Shown here piece after piece: positions 63,374 through 64,000 of a stretch of DNA of 64,000 nucleotides. How positions within the stretch are numbered: position 1 is the first letter of the stretch; every line of letters begins with the position of its first letter. The DNA is taken from contig OY998175.1 of NCBI GenBank assembly GCA_963921935.1, positions 205,670,655-205,734,654 of the forward strand. The letters run 5' to 3'. The DNA is from Galeruca laticollis. Taxonomy: Eukaryota > Arthropoda > Insecta > Coleoptera > Chrysomelidae. The translations under genes and the position numbers were made by a program. The notes beneath the pieces were generated by a model, which worked only from the letters and a program-made list of their open reading frames with translations, had not been told where the DNA came from and made no database searches.

Positions 63374-64000
63374 TTGTATCATGTCCTGAGGAACCGCCCT
63401 CGTGAAACTAACCCAGTGCCTTCCACATCAAATGCGGTTGTTGGCATTGACAATTCTGATGTAGAATCAGAAACGGAACCTTTCTCTCCAGATGTGTCTG
63501 AATATCACCCGTCGTCGGACGAAATCGAAGATGAAATTACTACTGAATATTTAGAGCGGTTATGCGGAGGACATGAATTAGAAGGCATGGAGGAGACCCC
63601 TACACAAGCGGATAATCCTAGAAAGCGGTTAAGACGTCAAGAAAAGTGGAGAAGAACTGTTGCAGAAAAAGGCGGCAGTGTGGAGAAAGCTACGTTTCGT
63701 CTAGAGGAAACCATGTACCTGGTGTTGTCATGAGAGATCCATGTGGAGACAATTGCAGACAGCGGTGTAATCAGAAATTTTCATTGGAAGAAAGACTCGA
63801 AATTTTTTGAACGTATCATAAACTAGAGACTTACGAAAGAAAACGCGATTTTATTCATTGCAACACAGATAAAATTGTAAAGAAAAGCACCACAACAACT
63901 GATTCAAAAAGACATTTTACTGTGGTTTTTTATTCACCACGACACAACGAAAGAATCAAAGTTTGTAAGACCATATTTTTGAATACAATTGGAATTCGCA
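63374..64000 (+). pseudogene. Uncharacterised arthropod multicopy gene, N-terminal half, runs off the window
   Basis: It follows an acceptor, ttattgcag, at 63370. The first frame (to 63733) is acidic (DNSDVESETEPFSPDVSEYH), then basic (RKRLRRQEKWRRTV). Near 63665 a one-base shift moves the reading to GESYVSSRGNHVPGVVMRDP, then CGDNCRQRCNQKFSLEERL, EIF, a TGA at 63808-63810, and TYHKLETYERKRDF. It ends with FYSPRHNERIKVCKTIFLNT at the window edge. The layout (acidic head, KWxRxVxK...SYVSS..K, then a C..C..C cysteine block and VCKTFFLNTLGI) is that of a frequent insect family of unknown function, in my memory probably transposon-related. The fragment at 30800 is a second member. Confidence 0.55.

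Noticed and set aside
5902..63810. TGA read as Trp (altered genetic code)
   Set aside because: Other stops (TAA, TAG) and frameshifts occur in the same genes, and intact frames such as the DD82E transposase need no recoding.
1..64000. tRNA, rRNA or snRNA genes
   Set aside because: No cloverleaf box A/B pair, rRNA core or snRNA motif was noticed while reading both strands; a dedicated search could still find a short one.

Overview
The window reads as an insect chromosome segment (AT-rich, eukaryotic introns, arthropod-type transposon families) made almost entirely of mobile elements, most of them broken and many inserted into one another. I see no bacterial-type operon, no CRISPR array, no rRNA or tRNA gene, and no host gene I would call intact. 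A beetle or hemipteran would fit, but the order cannot be fixed from this sequence alone.

Layout. 1-1.4 kb: reverse transcriptase (RT) fragment of a LINE. 1.9-3.4 kb: Tc1-like transposon with perfect terminal inverted repeats (TIRs) and a dead transposase. 4-6.7 kb: decayed piggyBac with a P-element-like (THAP) fragment at its 5' side. 6.9-7.3 kb: a MITE. 8.4-15.5 kb: minus-strand Gypsy element (Gypsy-A), split by a P-like element (8584-10996, 8-bp target duplication) and by a well-preserved piggyBac (12780-15219, TTAA duplications, one internal stop). 15.6-18.3 kb: minus-strand Jockey/CR1-like LINE (LINE-D).

19.3-34.0 kb: scattered, co-linear plus-strand pieces of a 17.6/297-like Gypsy (Gypsy-B). 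They are separated by a foldback element, a Harbinger/ISL2EU-like remnant, a Crypton-type tyrosine recombinase, and a roughly 3.9-kb inverted-repeat-bounded element. That element holds a DUF4806-like reading frame, a ~170-bp tandem array and subterminal GAATATTC clusters. 34.0-42.4 kb: a Gypsy (Gypsy-C) with both LTRs and a 4-bp target duplication. 42.8-46.1 kb: minus-strand LINE-E with an FP25-like ORF1.

46.3-48.4 kb: LINE pieces, including a direct fusion of a LINE endonuclease to a DDE-transposase C-terminus. 49.5-50.2 kb: an LTR-element tail with an env-like end. 50.3-52.7 kb: the best coding element of the window, a TIR-bounded DNA transposon with an open transposase whose last two catalytic residues are 82 residues apart (DD82E spacing). 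53.6-60.7 kb: minus-strand LINE-A nested inside LINE-B with a 10-bp target duplication. LINE-A is itself split at a (TA)n run by a 1.65-kb insert carrying CUB-like and LDL-receptor-A-like coding sequence. 61.3-64 kb: LINE tail, a short Gypsy-A solo LTR with another solo LTR inside it, and a fragment of an uncharacterised arthropod multicopy gene family that also appears at 30.8 kb.

The order of nesting gives a relative insertion history. Gypsy-A and Gypsy-B are old hosts. The DD82E element, the second piggyBac, the P-like copy, LINE-A and Gypsy-C are younger guests. Family names come from recognised protein motifs; no database search was possible.
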